DNA of 54,998 nt from UBA910 sp964369145 (GTDB taxonomy: Bacteria > Patescibacteriota > Minisyncoccia > Phycocordibacterales > DATDWN01): positions 1 through 54,998 of the forward strand of contig CAYJEE010000003.1 of the NCBI GenBank assembly GCA_964369145.1, read 5' to 3'. Under the pieces are notes generated by a model. It made no database searches and was not told the origin of the DNA. It saw only the letters and a list, made by a program, of their open reading frames with translations. Positions 15,865 through 24,718 of this stretch are shown here, in pieces; the first letter of the stretch is position 1; every line of letters begins with the position of its first letter. The position numbers were made by a program, and so were the translations under genes.

Positions 15865-18435
15865 ATGCGCACAAGAAATTTTTTCTTACATTTTTTACCT
15901 GTTTTTGTTTTAGCTTGTGTGTTATTTTTTGCTCCCTCTGAAGCTTTTGCTGAGTATCAGCGTGCATCACTTGGTGAGACGATCACTTTAGGTGAATTTG
16001 TATTTGACGATGATTATGTAGCGACAACCACTGCAGGTTGTACGATGACGATTCGTGATCCAGGAAACACATTAAAAGTGAATGCTGCTTCCATGACCGT
16101 GAATGCAAACGGTTGGTATTATTATGATTATGCAATTGGACTTTCTGAAACTGAGGGTGTGTGGCCTTCAGTTATGGCATGTGGTACTGCAATTAGTGGT
16201 GATTTGATAAAACTTGATAAAACATTTTTCGTCGGGCCTTCGATCGTCTCAAGTACAACTATTGCGACATCGGTATGGAGTGCTCCGGCACGAGTTCTTA
16301 CATCGTTCGGTACACTCGCAACCGACGTCTGGTCAGCTGCCACTCGTACCCTTACCGGCGCCGGCCTCACCGCAGGATCATTGGCTACACTGTCTGACGT
16401 ACAGTCAGCATCATCATCAGTGACCTCGCAAGTAAACGCAAATACTAATACTCTAGTATTAAATGCTTCTACTTCACTTGCTGCCAATATCAATTTAAAT
16501 ACAAATACTCAAGCGACAGCAATTAATACAAATACAAATGCAAGCATATTAAATGCATCGTCATCACTCTCTGCAACATTACCAACGTCAGTTTGGTCAT
16601 ATAGTGCACGAACTCTTACTTCTTTTGGAACACTAGTCAATGATATTTGGGGTGTTGCAACAACAACACTTACAACCGCAGGTTCAATTGGTAAACAAAT
16701 TGCTCTTAATTTAGACGCGGTTGTGTCTACTATAGGAGGAGGTTCATTAACCGCTGCGGATATTTGGACTTATGCAACCAGAACATTAACTGGCTCATCC
16801 CTCACCGCAGGCTCTCTTGCCACATTATCTGATGTCCAAACCGCAACCTCTTCACTCGCTGCAGTGGTTAATGCAAACACCAATACCCAAACATCTGGTA
16901 TCAACACCAATACCAATACACAAGTCTTGAACGCTTCTACATCACTCGCTGCCAACATCAATGCCAATACCAACACACAGACTTCAGGCATCACTGCTGG
17001 AGTTAACTCAAACACCAACACTCAAGTGTTGAACGCTTCAACATCAATTGGTTCAATGATTACCGGAATCCCTGCATCAGTCTGGGCCTTCGGATCTCGT
17101 AGTTTGACCACATTCGGTACACTCGCAACCGACGTCTGGTCAGCTGCCACTCGTACCCTTACCGGTGCCGGCCTTTCAGCAGGCTCTCTTGCCACATTAT
17201 CTGATGTCCAAACCGCAACCTCTTCACTCGCTGCAGTGGTTAATGCAAACACCAATACCCAAACATCTGGTATCACTTCAGGAGTTAACAGCAATACCAA
17301 TACAGCATTGGGAACAGCATCGTCATCACTTGCTTCTGTAATTAATGCAAATACAAATGCAACGATTGCAACAGCATCTTCATCATTGTTGGCAACAATC
17401 CCAGCTTCAGTGTGGACATATAGTACACGCACACTGACATCTATGGCATCTGTTGCTGCTGATGTATGGAATGCATCAGTTCGAACTCTTACTTCATTAA
17501 CTCTTTCATCACAGACTCCGTGGAGCGTAAATATGTCTGATTTTGGAACAATTGCACAAGGAGAGGTATATCGATCAACAGTAACAACTGTGTACAATGG
17601 AACACTTCAGGATTCTCTTAATATACCAACAATTACTATTTATGACCCAAATCGAAATGTAATCGCAAATGCAGTTGCAATGACGAGAACGGGTACTGGT
17701 ACATATGAATATTCATACACTACAGGCGTGAGTGCTACAGCAGGTGTGTGGGAAAGTGTGATTTCCGCTACTGTAGAGACTGGAAAAACTCTTCCAGGAA
17801 ATGATTACTGGAATGTTACTGCGTCACCACCACAGGTTATTATTCTCGGTATGAACAGTACAGTGACACCAAACATTAGTGCGGATGTGAGAATCACAAA
17901 CGAAGGTGATGCTCCATATGAGTACCAGTATGAATGGTGTGTTGTAACAAGTATCAATAATCCTTGTGGAGGTGGAGATGATACATACTACGGTTCTGCT
18001 GCAAAATTGATTAATCCTGGAGAAAACTTCGATACCACACTTTCTGCAACGGTAACGAATGCGGGAGCATACTACTTCAGAGTGGTTGTATATTATGGAA
18101 CTGAACGATCTGGATCATCTCGATCATTTACCGCTACAGCACCTTCTGGTTCTGGAGGGAGTGGAGGTGGGGGTGGAGGAGGAGGTGGGGGAGGCGGACC
18201 TGCTCCTACAAACCCTAACGTAAGTAGTGTAATCGCTTCTACAGGTGGGGCTTGTTCAGGTGCAGACTTCAATCATGATAAAAAAGTAAACTCAGTTGAC
18301 TTCTCAATCCTACTTGCATTTTGGAAGACAAATTTCCCATTCCTCAATCCTTGTGTGGATATCAATAACGATAAAAAAGTAAACTCAGTCGACTTCTCAA
18401 TTCTGCTATCACAATGGGGTACAGTACGACAATAA
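15865..18435 (+). CDS. Secreted repetitive protein with C-terminal dockerin
   Basis: 856 residues. Residues 1-29 are a Sec signal peptide ending AFA. An N-terminal beta domain (30-125) is followed by many irregular repeats with the words VWSAATRTLT, AGSLATLSDVQ and NANTNTQ up to about residue 540, which resemble fibre or stalk repeats. Two further beta domains lead to a glycine tract near 770-785. The C-terminus holds two F-hand calcium-binding repeats, DFNHDKKVNSVDFSILL and DINNDKKVNSVDFSILL, diagnostic of a type I dockerin. Dockerins bind cohesins, and the next two genes encode cohesin-like proteins. DNA repeats of 97 and 62 bp inside the gene are nearly identical and more GC-rich than their surroundings. 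Confidence 0.88.
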   Translation: MRTRNFFLHFLPVFVLACVLFFAPSEAFAEYQRASLGETITLGEFVFDDDYVATTTAGCTMTIRDPGNTLKVNAASMTVNANGWYYYDYAIGLSETEGVWPSVMACGTAISGDLIKLDKTFFVGPSIVSSTTIATSVWSAPARVLTSFGTLATDVWSAATRTLTGAGLTAGSLATLSDVQSASSSVTSQVNANTNTLVLNASTSLAANINLNTNTQATAINTNTNASILNASSSLSATLPTSVWSYSARTLTSFGTLVNDIWGVATTTLTTAGSIGKQIALNLDAVVSTIGGGSLTAADIWTYATRTLTGSSLTAGSLATLSDVQTATSSLAAVVNANTNTQTSGINTNTNTQVLNASTSLAANINANTNTQTSGITAGVNSNTNTQVLNASTSIGSMITGIPASVWAFGSRSLTTFGTLATDVWSAATRTLTGAGLSAGSLATLSDVQTATSSLAAVVNANTNTQTSGITSGVNSNTNTALGTASSSLASVINANTNATIATASSSLLATIPASVWTYSTRTLTSMASVAADVWNASVRTLTSLTLSSQTPWSVNMSDFGTIAQGEVYRSTVTTVYNGTLQDSLNIPTITIYDPNRNVIANAVAMTRTGTGTYEYSYTTGVSATAGVWESVISATVETGKTLPGNDYWNVTASPPQVIILGMNSTVTPNISADVRITNEGDAPYEYQYEWCVVTSINNPCGGGDDTYYGSAAKLINPGENFDTTLSATVTNAGAYYFRVVVYYGTERSGSSRSFTATAPSGSGGSGGGGGGGGGGGGPAPTNPNVSSVIASTGGACSGADFNHDKKVNSVDFSILLAFWKTNFPFLNPCVDINNDKKVNSVDFSILLSQWGTVRQ
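16306..16367 (+). repeat. 62-bp intragenic direct repeat, copy 1
   Basis: Matches 17113-17174 with one mismatch. It encodes the TDVWSAATRTLTGAGL unit and uses GC-richer codons (GCC, ACC, GGC) than the flanking repeats. Confidence 0.85.
16807..16903 (+). repeat. 97-bp intragenic direct repeat, copy 1
   Basis: Identical by eye to 17179-17275 and encodes AGSLATLSDVQTATSSLAAV and the following NANTNTQ stretch. Confidence 0.85.
17113..17174 (+). repeat. 62-bp intragenic direct repeat, copy 2
   Basis: Second copy of 16306-16367; it directly precedes copy 2 of the 97-bp repeat. Confidence 0.85.
17179..17275 (+). repeat. 97-bp intragenic direct repeat, copy 2
   Basis: Second copy of 16807-16903. 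The exact match suggests recent repeat homogenisation or duplication. Confidence 0.85.
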
Positions 18436-18446
18436 TATATAACACC

Positions 18447-19325
18447 ATGCTTACAAAAAAAATATTTTACACAACCCTACTCTCACTTGCTTTTCTTGGT
18501 ATGTATTCAACTGCAGATGCGTTGACTTTGTATGTTGAAAAACCTCAAGGGGTAGTGCAAGCAGGAGATACTGTTGTGGTAAAAGTGCTTCTCGATACCG
18601 GTACTGAGGAGATCAATGCACTCGAAGGGACGATATCTGTCTCTGGTGATATGGTGGTTGACGCGGTGCATACAGGAGGTTCTATATTTACATTGTGGCC
18701 CGTTGCTCCTGTGTATAAGAATCAACAAATTTCTTTTGTGGGAGGTACACCTTCAAGTATATTTGGCGGAAAACTCCATGTGTTTACAATCGCACTGACT
18801 CCTCAAAAAACAGGAATACTAACGTTTGATGTGTCACGTCTGGTGGGGTATCTTGCGGATGGAAGTGGCACTCCGGTGACAGCATATACAAAAAAAGTCA
18901 CAACAGTTTCTGTGGCGGAAAAAATACAGAATACTCGTAATGATCTAAAGGATGCGTTAGAAAATGACAGTACTCCTCCTCAGAAGTTTGCTATTGATTA
19001 TTCGCGAGACCCATCATTGTATGACGGAAAAGTATTTTTAAGTTTTTATACTACTGATGCAGAATCAGGTGTACAAAAGTATGAGGTGATAGAAGAAGGT
19101 GAGACATATGCGGTTACAGATGGTGTGTACGTATTAAAAAACCAAAATCTAGTGGGTGAGGTGACAGTCATTGCTATCGATACTGCAGGCAACAAACGAT
19201 CACAAAAGATTACTTTTGGGGCTGAAAAAGCAACTCTCTACGGAACACTTCTGATCGGTGCACTACTTATGCTTCTCGGTTTTGGTGTATGGTGGTTTCG
19301 AAAAAAAAGAAATGAAACGATGTAG
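18447..19325 (+). CDS. Membrane-anchored cohesin-like protein A
   Basis: 292 residues from ATG 18447 (MLTKKIF), which begins a signal peptide ending ADA at residue 25; an earlier in-frame ATG lies inside the upstream gene. Residues 27-150 follow the cohesin pattern: QAGDTVVVKVLLDTG, EINALEGTISV, GGSIFTLWPV, ISFVGGTPS and a final V-rich strand. A second Ig-like domain (170-260) is followed by a transmembrane helix and the basic tail RKKRN. The gene is 11 nt after the dockerin gene and overlaps the next gene by 14 nt. It is a likely anchor for the dockerin protein on the cell surface. Confidence 0.82.
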   Translation: MLTKKIFYTTLLSLAFLGMYSTADALTLYVEKPQGVVQAGDTVVVKVLLDTGTEEINALEGTISVSGDMVVDAVHTGGSIFTLWPVAPVYKNQQISFVGGTPSSIFGGKLHVFTIALTPQKTGILTFDVSRLVGYLADGSGTPVTAYTKKVTTVSVAEKIQNTRNDLKDALENDSTPPQKFAIDYSRDPSLYDGKVFLSFYTTDAESGVQKYEVIEEGETYAVTDGVYVLKNQNLVGEVTVIAIDTAGNKRSQKITFGAEKATLYGTLLIGALLMLLGFGVWWFRKKRNETM

Positions 19326-20988
19326 TATATTTTTATATATTTTTGCGCTGTTCTTTTACGCACAGGTGGTCTTTGCAGCAGATATTTTTCTTGGGGCAGA
19401 TAAAAGCAGTATATCTGTAAATGATACGGTTGTTGTGACTGCCTATATCAATAGCTCAGGGATAGCAATAAATAGTGCTGAGGGAGTGATTTCCTTTCCA
19501 ACAGATTTATTTTCTGTGGAGTCTGTGAGTATGGCGGGCTCAATTTTTTCTATTTGGGTTGAACAACCGTATTTTTCAAATACCGCAGGCACAGTCTCAT
19601 TTAACGGAGGATCTCCAAATCCTGGCTTTAATGGTACACGGGGATCTGCGGTAAAAATATATTTAAAAGCAAAAAATAAAGGAACAGCTACGCTCGGTGT
19701 GGTATCGGGAAATGTGTATGCAAATGATGGGCTTGGTACAGATGTTACTTCAAGTAAAAAAGGAGTCACTCTCACTATCGGTGAACAGATAAATAAAATT
19801 CCTGTAGTTGTTTCAAATACACCAAGTGCACCTGTTGTTGTGTCGGCGGATATGCCTGATCAAGAGAGGTGGTATAAAAAAAATACGAGTACATTTACTT
19901 GGAATATTGATAGTACAATAACCACAACCCAGCTTCTCGTAGACACATCGGCAAATTCAACACCAACAATTACATATGCTCCAGCGATAGGAAGGAAGGA
20001 TGTTTCTGGATTCCCAGAAGGAGTTTCATATATTCATGTACGACTTGCAAACGCAAACGGATGGGGAGTCACAACCCATCGAAAGGTAAAAATAGATACA
20101 GTGCCACCGACCGAACTTACTGTAATTCCGGAGAACACCTCGGATGATTATATTAAGCTTTCATTGTCAGCAAAAGATAAAACATCAGGAGTACAGTCGT
20201 ACAAGATATTGTATAACGACAATTTGCTTGGAGGAACCTCTGTGAATCCATCTTCTGCTAATACTACAGATATTGTGTTGCCGGCTATACCAGCAGGAAC
20301 TCAAGAGCTTGTTGTATATGTATATGATCGTGCAAACAATGCTCAGATGCGTGCTATCACTGTTGAATCTCCAAAAATAAAAGCACCTACGATTACAACA
20401 TATCCAGAAGTTGTGACGAAAGGTGAGCAAATTGAGGTTATCGGAACATCATATCCTCTCGGTAATGTATTGGTATTTATAAAACATGGTGATAATCAAG
20501 AAAAGAGTTATCTTGTGAAATCTGATGAATCAGGGGTGTTTACATTTAAGAGTGAAGATGTAACGAAAACAGGACTTACCGCTCTCTGGGCTGTCGCAAC
20601 ACGAGGAGATGCGATACAAAGTGATCCATCGGCTCCAGTATATGTGCAAGTAAATAAATCTCTAATCGTACGAACTGGTCTCTTTGCTACCGAAGTACTT
20701 ATTGTACTGATCCCACTTATCCTTCTACTTATACTACTTGCGTGTCTCATGTATTATGGATTCCACACATTTAGAATGATGCGCAGACGACTCCTCCTCG
20801 ATCTTAATAAAACAGAGGATGAATCAAAAAAGATTTTCGACGTTCTTAAAAAAGATATCAATACAACTACCAAGTACACAACCAATGATAAAGAAAAAGA
20901 AGGTCTCCATACATTGACCAAAGATGTTGATCAGGCTGAAGAATACTTTGAAAAACGAATAGAGAAAATAAAGAAAGAGGATTTGTAG
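19312..20988 (+). CDS. Membrane-anchored cohesin-like protein B with cytoplasmic tail
   Basis: 558 residues from ATG 19312 (MKRCSIF), starting a signal peptide that ends VFA near residue 23. Residues 25-150 repeat the cohesin pattern (SVNDTVVVTAYINSS, INSAEGVISF, GSIFSIWVEQP, VSFNGGSPNPGF, ANDGLGTDVT). Two or three Ig-like domains follow (about 180-450), then a strong transmembrane helix (about 455-482) and a charged cytoplasmic region rich in Lys/Glu that is probably a coiled coil. The tail may link the surface complex to the cell interior. Third gene of the operon; a large hairpin element starts 2 nt after its stop. Confidence 0.82.
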   Translation: MKRCSIFLYIFALFFYAQVVFAADIFLGADKSSISVNDTVVVTAYINSSGIAINSAEGVISFPTDLFSVESVSMAGSIFSIWVEQPYFSNTAGTVSFNGGSPNPGFNGTRGSAVKIYLKAKNKGTATLGVVSGNVYANDGLGTDVTSSKKGVTLTIGEQINKIPVVVSNTPSAPVVVSADMPDQERWYKKNTSTFTWNIDSTITTTQLLVDTSANSTPTITYAPAIGRKDVSGFPEGVSYIHVRLANANGWGVTTHRKVKIDTVPPTELTVIPENTSDDYIKLSLSAKDKTSGVQSYKILYNDNLLGGTSVNPSSANTTDIVLPAIPAGTQELVVYVYDRANNAQMRAITVESPKIKAPTITTYPEVVTKGEQIEVIGTSYPLGNVLVFIKHGDNQEKSYLVKSDESGVFTFKSEDVTKTGLTALWAVATRGDAIQSDPSAPVYVQVNKSLIVRTGLFATEVLIVLIPLILLLILLACLMYYGFHTFRMMRRRLLLDLNKTEDESKKIFDVLKKDINTTTKYTTNDKEKEGLHTLTKDVDQAEEYFEKRIEKIKKEDL

Positions 20989-20989
20989 G

Positions 20990-21220
20990 AAAATTGAGAA
21001 ATATTGTATTTTTCTTGTGCTCCTTACAGGAGCAGTGCCACAAGGGCACTTCTTGTTTTCTAACTCGCTTTGCTCCTAAGAAAACAAAGTCGTACACCCT
21101 GTCGATCTTTTGAGTACAAAAGCTCTGGCAAGGTCTTGAGAAGACGTAACACGTCTTCTCACCTCTCAACACCGGCTCAGACCCTGCGGAGGCGCGAAAA
21201 ACACATTATTTCTCAATTTT
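20990..21220. repeat. Hairpin element family E, copy 1
   Basis: 25-bp terminal inverted repeats (20990-21014 and 21196-21220) match at 23 positions. The inner part contains CACCGGCTCAGACCCTGCGG, shared with copies 2 and 3, and an inner hairpin GAAGACGT/ACGTCTTC. It begins 2 nt past the stop of the cohesin-like gene B. Confidence 0.7.
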
Positions 21221-21244
21221 CAGGGGAGTAGGTGGTGGAACTAA

Positions 21245-22162
21245 CTATTTTGTTTTGAGGTGGAGGTAAATGTCTTCGAGCGCTTTCACTGCATCACCAG
21301 CTGCAATGTTGTTTTGGTGATAGAGTCCGTCTGTACAGTCTCCGGCGGCCCAGATGCCAGCTGTTTTAGTTTGCTGTGTGCGAGGGTCTACTGGTACGTA
21401 TCCTGCGGCAGTAAGTTCGACAACATCTTTTGCAAATTCAGTTGTCGGAAGTGCTCCAATCTCTACAAAAATTCCAGGGGTATTAAGTGTGATGCGCTCT
21501 TTAGTGATTTGATCTTCGTACACTATTCCTGTGGCGAGTTTGTCACCGATAATTTCTACAGGTACTGCATTGGTGATGATGGTGAAGTTTGGATGTTGTC
21601 GGAGTTTTTGTACGGTAAGCTCATCTGCTCTAAATGCTTCAGTACGATTTAAAAGTGTAACTGACTTTGCATATGCAAGAAGCTGCGATGCAGATTCGAA
21701 AGCAGCATTACCGCCTCCAATAACCACCACATCCTGACCGGTGAAAAACGGCCCGTCACATGATGCACAGTAGGTGACACCTCGGTGATCAAACTCTGCT
21801 GCACCGGGGATATCGAGCTTGCGTCGGTGACTTCCGGTAGCGATAAGCACTGTTTTACTTTCATAAGTTCCTTTTTCTGTGGTAACAGAAAACCCTCCAT
21901 CGATTTTTTGGATAGTGGTTACGTATTCGTTTTTGATATCTACTACATCACCCGTATATGTTTTGAGGTGCGTCTCGAGGTCTTTTGCGAGCTGTGAGCC
22001 TGCAATATGAGGTGTCCCAATCCAGTTTTGAATATCATCAGAGACGATCGACTGTCCGCCAAATTCAGGAGAAATAAATAACGTTTTTAAAAGTTTGCGC
22101 CCCGCATACACGCCCGCAGAAACTCCCGCAGGCCCCCCACCGATAATTGTTAAGTCATACAT
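21245..22162 (-). CDS. trxB: Thioredoxin reductase
   Basis: 305 residues. FAD-binding GGGPAGVSAG at the N-terminus, redox-active CASC (in TYCASCDGPFF), the NAD(P)-binding GGGNAAFESA and the C-terminal FAD block GIWAAGDCTDG are all in canonical order and the length is normal. The enzyme reduces thioredoxin with NAD(P)H and maintains cytoplasmic thiols. It is monocistronic; TGCTATAAT ends 9 nt before its ATG. Confidence 0.93.
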   Translation of the reverse strand: MYDLTIIGGGPAGVSAGVYAGRKLLKTLFISPEFGGQSIVSDDIQNWIGTPHIAGSQLAKDLETHLKTYTGDVVDIKNEYVTTIQKIDGGFSVTTEKGTYESKTVLIATGSHRRKLDIPGAAEFDHRGVTYCASCDGPFFTGQDVVVIGGGNAAFESASQLLAYAKSVTLLNRTEAFRADELTVQKLRQHPNFTIITNAVPVEIIGDKLATGIVYEDQITKERITLNTPGIFVEIGALPTTEFAKDVVELTAAGYVPVDPRTQQTKTAGIWAAGDCTDGLYHQNNIAAGDAVKALEDIYLHLKTK

Positions 22163-22180
22163 ATGTAGAGAATTATAGCA
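22163..22180 (-). promoter_or_regulatory. Extended -10 of trxB
   Basis: TGC followed by TATAAT (22177-22172 on the minus strand) ends 9 nt before the trxB start codon, implying a leader of at most a few nucleotides. Confidence 0.6.
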
Positions 22181-22203
22181 TGCAGGTAGGGGATTTTTAC
22201 TAG

Positions 22204-22244
22204 TTGACTATGCTCTATAAATAGTATTTAATATCTACAGGAGA
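22204..22244 (+). promoter_or_regulatory. Cassette 1 promoter and Shine-Dalgarno
   Basis: TTGACT (22204-22209), 17 bp, TTTAAT (22227-22232), then AGGAGA (22239-22244) 8 nt before ATG 22253. Confidence 0.6.
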
Positions 22245-22252
22245 CCTAACTT

Positions 22253-22519
22253 ATGGATAACGTGAATGCGAAAGAATTCCTTCTGGACGAAAGCCATCAG
22301 TGGCCAGAAGGCTCACAACGTTTTCGAGTTTGCTTGGCAAAGATCGTAAAGGATTCAGTGGTTATGAACGAAGAAGAGCAGGCAGCGATGCTTGTTTGTG
22401 TCGCAGAGGCGAAAGATCTTTTTGGTTCTGAAAGTGATAATCCATTGATGTTCAACGCTTATATTGGCATACTGGCGCATGGTATCAACAACTCTGCGGC
22501 ATTTCCCAAAAACCAGTAA
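22253..22519 (+). CDS. Orphan cassette 1, 88-aa protein of unknown function
   Basis: 88 residues, not recognised. The sequence is hydrophilic and predicted helical (KIVKDSVVMNEEEQAAMLVCVAEAKDLFG) with no signal peptide. It belongs to the group of genes with a TTGACA-like promoter, an AGGAGA ribosome-binding site and a private terminator, an architecture absent from the neighbouring resident genes trxB and ftsZ. Cytoplasmic by appearance. Confidence 0.7.
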   Translation: MDNVNAKEFLLDESHQWPEGSQRFRVCLAKIVKDSVVMNEEEQAAMLVCVAEAKDLFGSESDNPLMFNAYIGILAHGINNSAAFPKNQ

Positions 22520-22531
22520 GTACCTTTTGTC

Positions 22532-22564
22532 AAAAAAGCCCCGCGCTTTACGCCGGGGCTTTTC
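22532..22564 (+). terminator. Terminator of cassette 1
   Basis: AAAAGCCCCG pairs with CGGGGCTTTT over a short loop, 13 nt after the stop codon. Confidence 0.88.
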
Positions 22565-22598
22565 CATTTTAAAAAATTACACTCGGATATGGCACTAA

Positions 22599-22763
22599 GC
22601 TCGGTTTGGTATTGTGTTTTTTCAGCCTCCGCAGGGTCTGAGCCGGTGTTGTCAACGACCTGAAGCTTCTGCTGAAGGCTCTTGACAACTCAGGCCCGAG
22701 GACTGCCAAAAGTGCTCGCTGGAGACTTTTGGGAAGCTGAAAAAATGCAATATCAGATCGAGC
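22599..22763. repeat. Hairpin element family E, copy 2
   Basis: 32-nt arms (22599-22630 and 22732-22763) differ from perfect complementarity only by transitions, so plus-strand RNA would pair throughout with G-U wobbles. The core on the minus strand carries CACCGGCTCAGACCCTGCGG and GTTGTCAA/TTGACAAC as in copy 3. It lies 5 nt beyond the ftsZ stop. Confidence 0.7.
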
Positions 22764-22768
22764 GGTTA

Positions 22769-23950
22769 TTATTTTAATCGAGAGCGTCGAAGGAAGGCGG
22801 GAACCGCACCCCACTCATCTTCCTCTTCTGTCACTTCTAGTTTCTTTACTTCTGGCTCGGGAGTAGGAGCAACAAATGGCTGAGGAGCTGGTTTTGGGTT
22901 TGACGGAAGTGCATTATAAATCTTTCCTTCATCTTCTCGCTCAGGTCGAGCAACTTCTTTTGACTCACCACCAAAGAGTGTCTTGCGAGACTGTGATTCA
23001 GGGAAACTTGAAGCAATCACGGTGATTTTCACTTCACCTTTTTTGAGTTTTTCGTCTCGAACAGTACCAAAGATAATGCGTGCATTTGGATCCACTGATT
23101 CTGTGATCACTTTTGCTGCATCCTGGATTTCAAACATAGTGAGATCATCACCGCCGGCGATAGAGAAGAGCACACCCTTTGCTCCGTTAATTGAAACTTC
23201 AAGGAGCGGTGAGTTGATAGCCATCCGAGCAGCTTCTTCGGCTCGTTTTTCTCCTGATGCGTAGCCTATACCCATCAAGGCTGGCCCTGCATTGTGCATC
23301 ACTGCACGAATATCAGCGAAGTCGATGTTGATCACACCTGGAGTAGTAATGAGGTCTGAAATGCCTTCTACGGCCGATTTCAAAATATCATCACACATTG
23401 AAAATGCGTTTTTTGCAGTTGTTTCTTTACTGATTGTTGAGAGGAGACGGTCGTTTGGAATCACAATGATTGCATCCACCGCTTGTTTGAGTTCATCGAG
23501 TCCAGTATCTGCGAGCTTCATACGCTGCTGACCTTCGAAGAAGAAGGGTTTTGTCACTACCGCGACCGTAAGCGCACCCATTTCTTTTGCAATCCGAGCT
23601 ACGATTGGAGATGCACCAGTACCGGTACCACCACCGAGTCCACCTGCGATAAAGACCATGTCAGCACCTTTGATTGCTTCTTGGATTTCTTCTTTTGTTT
23701 CTTCTACTGCTCGTTTTCCGAGTTCAGGATTCATACCAGTACCGAGACCTCGAGTGAGGTTTTTACCGATATGAATTTTCTTTTTTGAAAGTGAGTGATG
23801 AAGATCTTGAGCGTCTGTGTTTACAGAAATAAAATCAACCCCTTTTACTTTAGAGTTAATCATATGATTCAGTGCATTTTTTCCTGAACCACCGACTCCG
23901 ATGACTTTGATTCGTGCGAAGGCTTCTACTTCTGGTTTTATTTGCGGCAT
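22769..23950 (-). CDS. ftsZ: Cell division protein FtsZ
   Basis: 393 residues from ATG 23950 (MPQIKPEVEAFARIKVIGVGG); a 19-codon extension upstream is rejected because the family starts here. The tubulin signature GGGTGTG, the T7 loop NIDFADI with catalytic Asp and a C-terminal FtsA-binding peptide (WGAVPAFLRRSRLK) are present, with a Pro-rich linker before it. FtsZ polymerises with GTP into the division ring. The usual neighbour ftsA is upstream in the same orientation, but an orphan cassette on the opposite strand separates them. The leader appears to be about 185 nt and contains a terminator-like hairpin. Confidence 0.96.
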   Translation of the reverse strand: MPQIKPEVEAFARIKVIGVGGSGKNALNHMINSKVKGVDFISVNTDAQDLHHSLSKKKIHIGKNLTRGLGTGMNPELGKRAVEETKEEIQEAIKGADMVFIAGGLGGGTGTGASPIVARIAKEMGALTVAVVTKPFFFEGQQRMKLADTGLDELKQAVDAIIVIPNDRLLSTISKETTAKNAFSMCDDILKSAVEGISDLITTPGVINIDFADIRAVMHNAGPALMGIGYASGEKRAEEAARMAINSPLLEVSINGAKGVLFSIAGGDDLTMFEIQDAAKVITESVDPNARIIFGTVRDEKLKKGEVKITVIASSFPESQSRKTLFGGESKEVARPEREDEGKIYNALPSNPKPAPQPFVAPTPEPEVKKLEVTEEEDEWGAVPAFLRRSRLK

Positions 23951-24011
23951 ATTGGTTTTGTGATTAATTGTTCGGAACTTCCATCTTTGGGCAATCTCAT
24001 CGTCCAAAATG

Positions 24012-24058
24012 AAAAAAGGTTCTCAACGTACAGCGAAGTACGTCTCCGAGCCTTTTTT
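24012..24058. promoter_or_regulatory. Terminator-like hairpin in the ftsZ leader
   Basis: AAAAAAGG/CCTTTTTT outer stem extended by UUC/GAG pairs and an inner ACGTAC/GTACGT stem with a 6-nt loop. In the ftsZ direction it ends in a T run, about 60 nt before the start codon, as an attenuator would. Confidence 0.55.
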
Positions 24059-24140
24059 AATTTTGTACGCGACCTTGCCACAAATCTGAAAGTTGTTTGT
24101 TGCGTAATATATGAAGGACTATCTGGCTAATTTCCCCAAT

Positions 24141-24149
24141 ATAATAGCA
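24141..24149 (-). promoter_or_regulatory. Putative ftsZ promoter (extended -10)
   Basis: TGCTATTAT at 24149-24141 on the minus strand, giving a predicted leader of about 185 nt. No strong -35 is visible. Confidence 0.4.
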
Positions 24150-24172
24150 GATAAGCGTATAAATATAAACAG

Positions 24173-24234
24173 TTGACAAGAAAGAGGGGATTATGATGTA
24201 ATAAACAGTGGGTGGTACTTTTTTGTTGGAGATA
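24173..24234 (+). promoter_or_regulatory. Cassette 2 promoter and Shine-Dalgarno
   Basis: TTGACA (24173-24178), 18 bp, TGTAAT (24197-24202); GGAGAT lies just upstream of ATG 24237. Confidence 0.55.
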
Positions 24235-24236
24235 AT

Positions 24237-24686
24237 ATGAGTGTATCATTGGTCGATAAGTCTTTTGCTGATGGCCGCAAGCGTCTGAAAGGACTTGATT
24301 TTATGAACTGGCCGGTACGTGACGCGATCCGTGCTGATCCGGCGGGGAACATGGGTATTGTTCCTCGGGTTCGCAATGAACCTTTGGTTCATGAAGACAT
24401 GGAGGGATTTTTCCCTCTTCGGGAGGCGATGGGTGTTGCTCTCACTTCTGATGAAGCGGAAATGATTTCCGCAGTGTATTTGAAGGGCGGTAGTCTGAAG
24501 AAGGTTGCTGCAGCATGGGAGATACCCGTCTCTGTGCTCAAAGAGAAAATCGAGGGCGCTCTCGTGAAAATGAGAGCGGTCTTGGAAGAGCCGCCGGTGG
24601 TTAAAGTAAAGGTGAAAAAGGATCCTGCTCATTACAGGATGAGTGGGAAATTCCCGCTCGCGACGAAGCAAATCGTCACGCACTAA
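24237..24686 (+). CDS. Orphan cassette 2, sigma region 4-like HTH protein
   Basis: 149 residues. Residues about 69-116 (LTSDEAEMISAVYLKGG, then KKVAAAWEIPVSVLKEKIEG and ALVKMRAVL) resemble the helix-turn-helix of sigma-70 region 4, in which the recognition helix follows 'A-x-x-x-x-I-P/S'. Regions 2 and 3 are absent, so it is not a complete sigma factor; it may be a DNA-binding regulator. It has its own promoter, Shine-Dalgarno and terminator, higher GC by eye than its neighbours, and sits in opposite orientation between ftsA and ftsZ. Confidence 0.65.
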   Translation: MSVSLVDKSFADGRKRLKGLDFMNWPVRDAIRADPAGNMGIVPRVRNEPLVHEDMEGFFPLREAMGVALTSDEAEMISAVYLKGGSLKKVAAAWEIPVSVLKEKIEGALVKMRAVLEEPPVVKVKVKKDPAHYRMSGKFPLATKQIVTH

Positions 24687-24718
24687 TTTGTAGTTTTTCG
24701 GGTGTTATTCCCATTATT

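Noticed and set aside
16300..17300. CRISPR-like repeats
   Set aside because: The repeats are coding, irregularly spaced and in frame within the dockerin protein.
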